From positions 1 through 5,634 of the forward strand of contig CADAXO010000130.1 of the NCBI GenBank assembly GCA_902791885.1: a DNA stretch of 5,634 nucleotides, read 5' to 3'. The stretch's first letter is position 1; every line of letters begins with the position of its first letter. A program made the position numbers and the translations under genes. Origin of the DNA: Oscillospiraceae bacterium. Lineage in GTDB: Bacteria; Bacillota_A; Clostridia; Saccharofermentanales; Saccharofermentanaceae. The notes beneath the pieces were generated by a model, which saw only the letters and a program-made list of their open reading frames with translations, was not told the origin of the DNA and ran no database searches. Below are positions 4,841 through 5,634 of the stretch, piece by piece.

Positions 4841-5634
4841 TCACTGCAGGCCGCTTATGAGTATCACTATTATCAAAACAGGGAGAATATATTTAAAGTA
4901 AAAGATAAGCTTCCGGCTCATCTTGATTCCCTTACCGGTGTTGGTCTCCTTAAGATAATTATCGGCACCCCAGCCGCCTTAAGCACATTAAAGCCGAGTA
5001 CACAGGGGATGCCCGTGATCAGCATGATGAGCCCGTCTATGTTAACTGCCTTTTTCCTGCTCCAGCCGAAGCTGTCCATCGACACTCCGACTATATTCTC
5101 GAACACTGCAAGCACCGTGGAGAAACTCGCGAAAGTCATGAAAATAAAGAACAAAGTACCCCACATCATTCCGCCCGGCATATCGATAAAGACACAGGGC
5201 AACGTAATAAAGATCAGCGACGGTCCTTCCGAAGGTTCTATCCCGAACGAGAAACATGCCGGGAATATGATAAGTCCGGATACGATCGCCACCAAAGTAT
5301 CCAGCACACAGATCTGAACGGCCTCTCCGGTAAGAGAATTCTCTTTGGACATATAACTTCCGAATACTTCTATCGCGGCTATACCGAGACTCAGCGTAAA
5401 GAACGCCTGATTCATAGCGGCTGTGATCACATTCAGCAAACCCGCCTCCCTGATACTTTCAAGGTTCGGCAGCAGGTAGAACTTCATGCCTTCCGATGCG
5501 TTCTCCAAAGTCATCCCCTTTACGGCAAGTGTGAATATGAGAAGTATGAGTCCTGTCATCATGAACTTGTTTACTCTCTCGAGTCCGTTCCTGACACCGA
5601 AGCTTAAGACGACAAATCCGGCGATAACCGTTAT
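4841..5634 (-). pseudogene. Neurotransmitter:sodium symporter (SNF/LeuT family), partial, internal deletion and frameshift
   Basis: The open frame enters from the window edge (ITVIAGFVVLSFGVRNGLE) and is not initiated at the ATG at 5562, because the family sequence continues upstream of it. It carries LeuT-like segments: the TM6 motif NQAFFTLSLG, ITLPCVFIDMPGG, FASFSTVLAVFEN, and the SRKKAV cytosolic turn. In-frame homology ends at PCVLGFNV (to about 4984), and that frame then runs through unrelated residues to a stop at 4918-4920. In the next frame, from 4978, the family C-terminus reappears: GGWGADNYLKETNTGKG, then a hydrophobic KYILPVLIIVILISGL, ending at TGA 4841-4843. The extracellular loop and TM10 expected between these blocks are missing. 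I infer a deletion of some tens of codons, not a multiple of three, leaving a non-functional sodium-coupled amino-acid-type transporter. An assembly error is the main alternative. Confidence 0.8.

Noticed and set aside
4918..5562. A complete 214-residue membrane protein starting at the ATG at 5562
   Set aside because: Family sequence continues upstream of that ATG to the window edge, and the last 20 or so residues are out-of-frame reading.

Overview
All gene content lies on the minus strand, so transcription runs from high to low coordinates. The codon usage, the Gram-positive style Shine-Dalgarno sequences, the OmpR-type regulator, the plasmid Rep-like protein and the NSS-type transporter suggest a Bacillota/Clostridia genome, perhaps Lachnospiraceae. 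This is inferred from protein flavour only; no marker gene is present.

Layout in transcription order. (1) 5634-4841: the C-terminal half of a neurotransmitter:sodium symporter (SNF/LeuT fold). It appears broken: one transmembrane segment is missing and the true C-terminus continues in another frame. (2) 4840-4634: an intergenic region with a 13-bp inverted repeat. (3) 4633-3815: an alpha/beta hydrolase. (4) 3814-3551: an intergenic region filled by an array of CATACY/RGTATG inverted sites with a 51-52 bp period. (5) 3550-3002 and 2987-1707: a histidine-phosphatase (phosphoglycerate-mutase-like) gene and a condensation/alcohol-acetyltransferase-like gene, 14 bp apart and almost certainly one operon. 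(6) 1706-1347: a second array, built on GGTCAC/GTGACC, with the same 51-52 bp period but a different core sequence, followed by a near-consensus promoter. (7) 1346-741: a protein related to rolling-circle plasmid Rep (HUH endonuclease) that has lost its HUH and tyrosine residues. (8) 678-1: an OmpR/PhoB-family response regulator with its own extended -10 promoter, running off the window edge.

The most unusual content is intergenic. All three long gaps between genes carry inverted-repeat elements. Two are four-unit arrays with the same period but unrelated cores, kept nearly uniform within each gap. The third gap has a simpler palindrome whose arm reappears beside the first array. The arrays do not fit CRISPR, integron attC sites or intrinsic terminators. 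One lies just upstream of the inactivated HUH-Rep homologue, and one overlaps a promoter. Two genes (starts 1346 and 3550) have promoters placed so close to the ATG that leaderless mRNAs are predicted.

Beyond the phosphatase/acyltransferase pair, nothing in the sequence ties the genes into one pathway.
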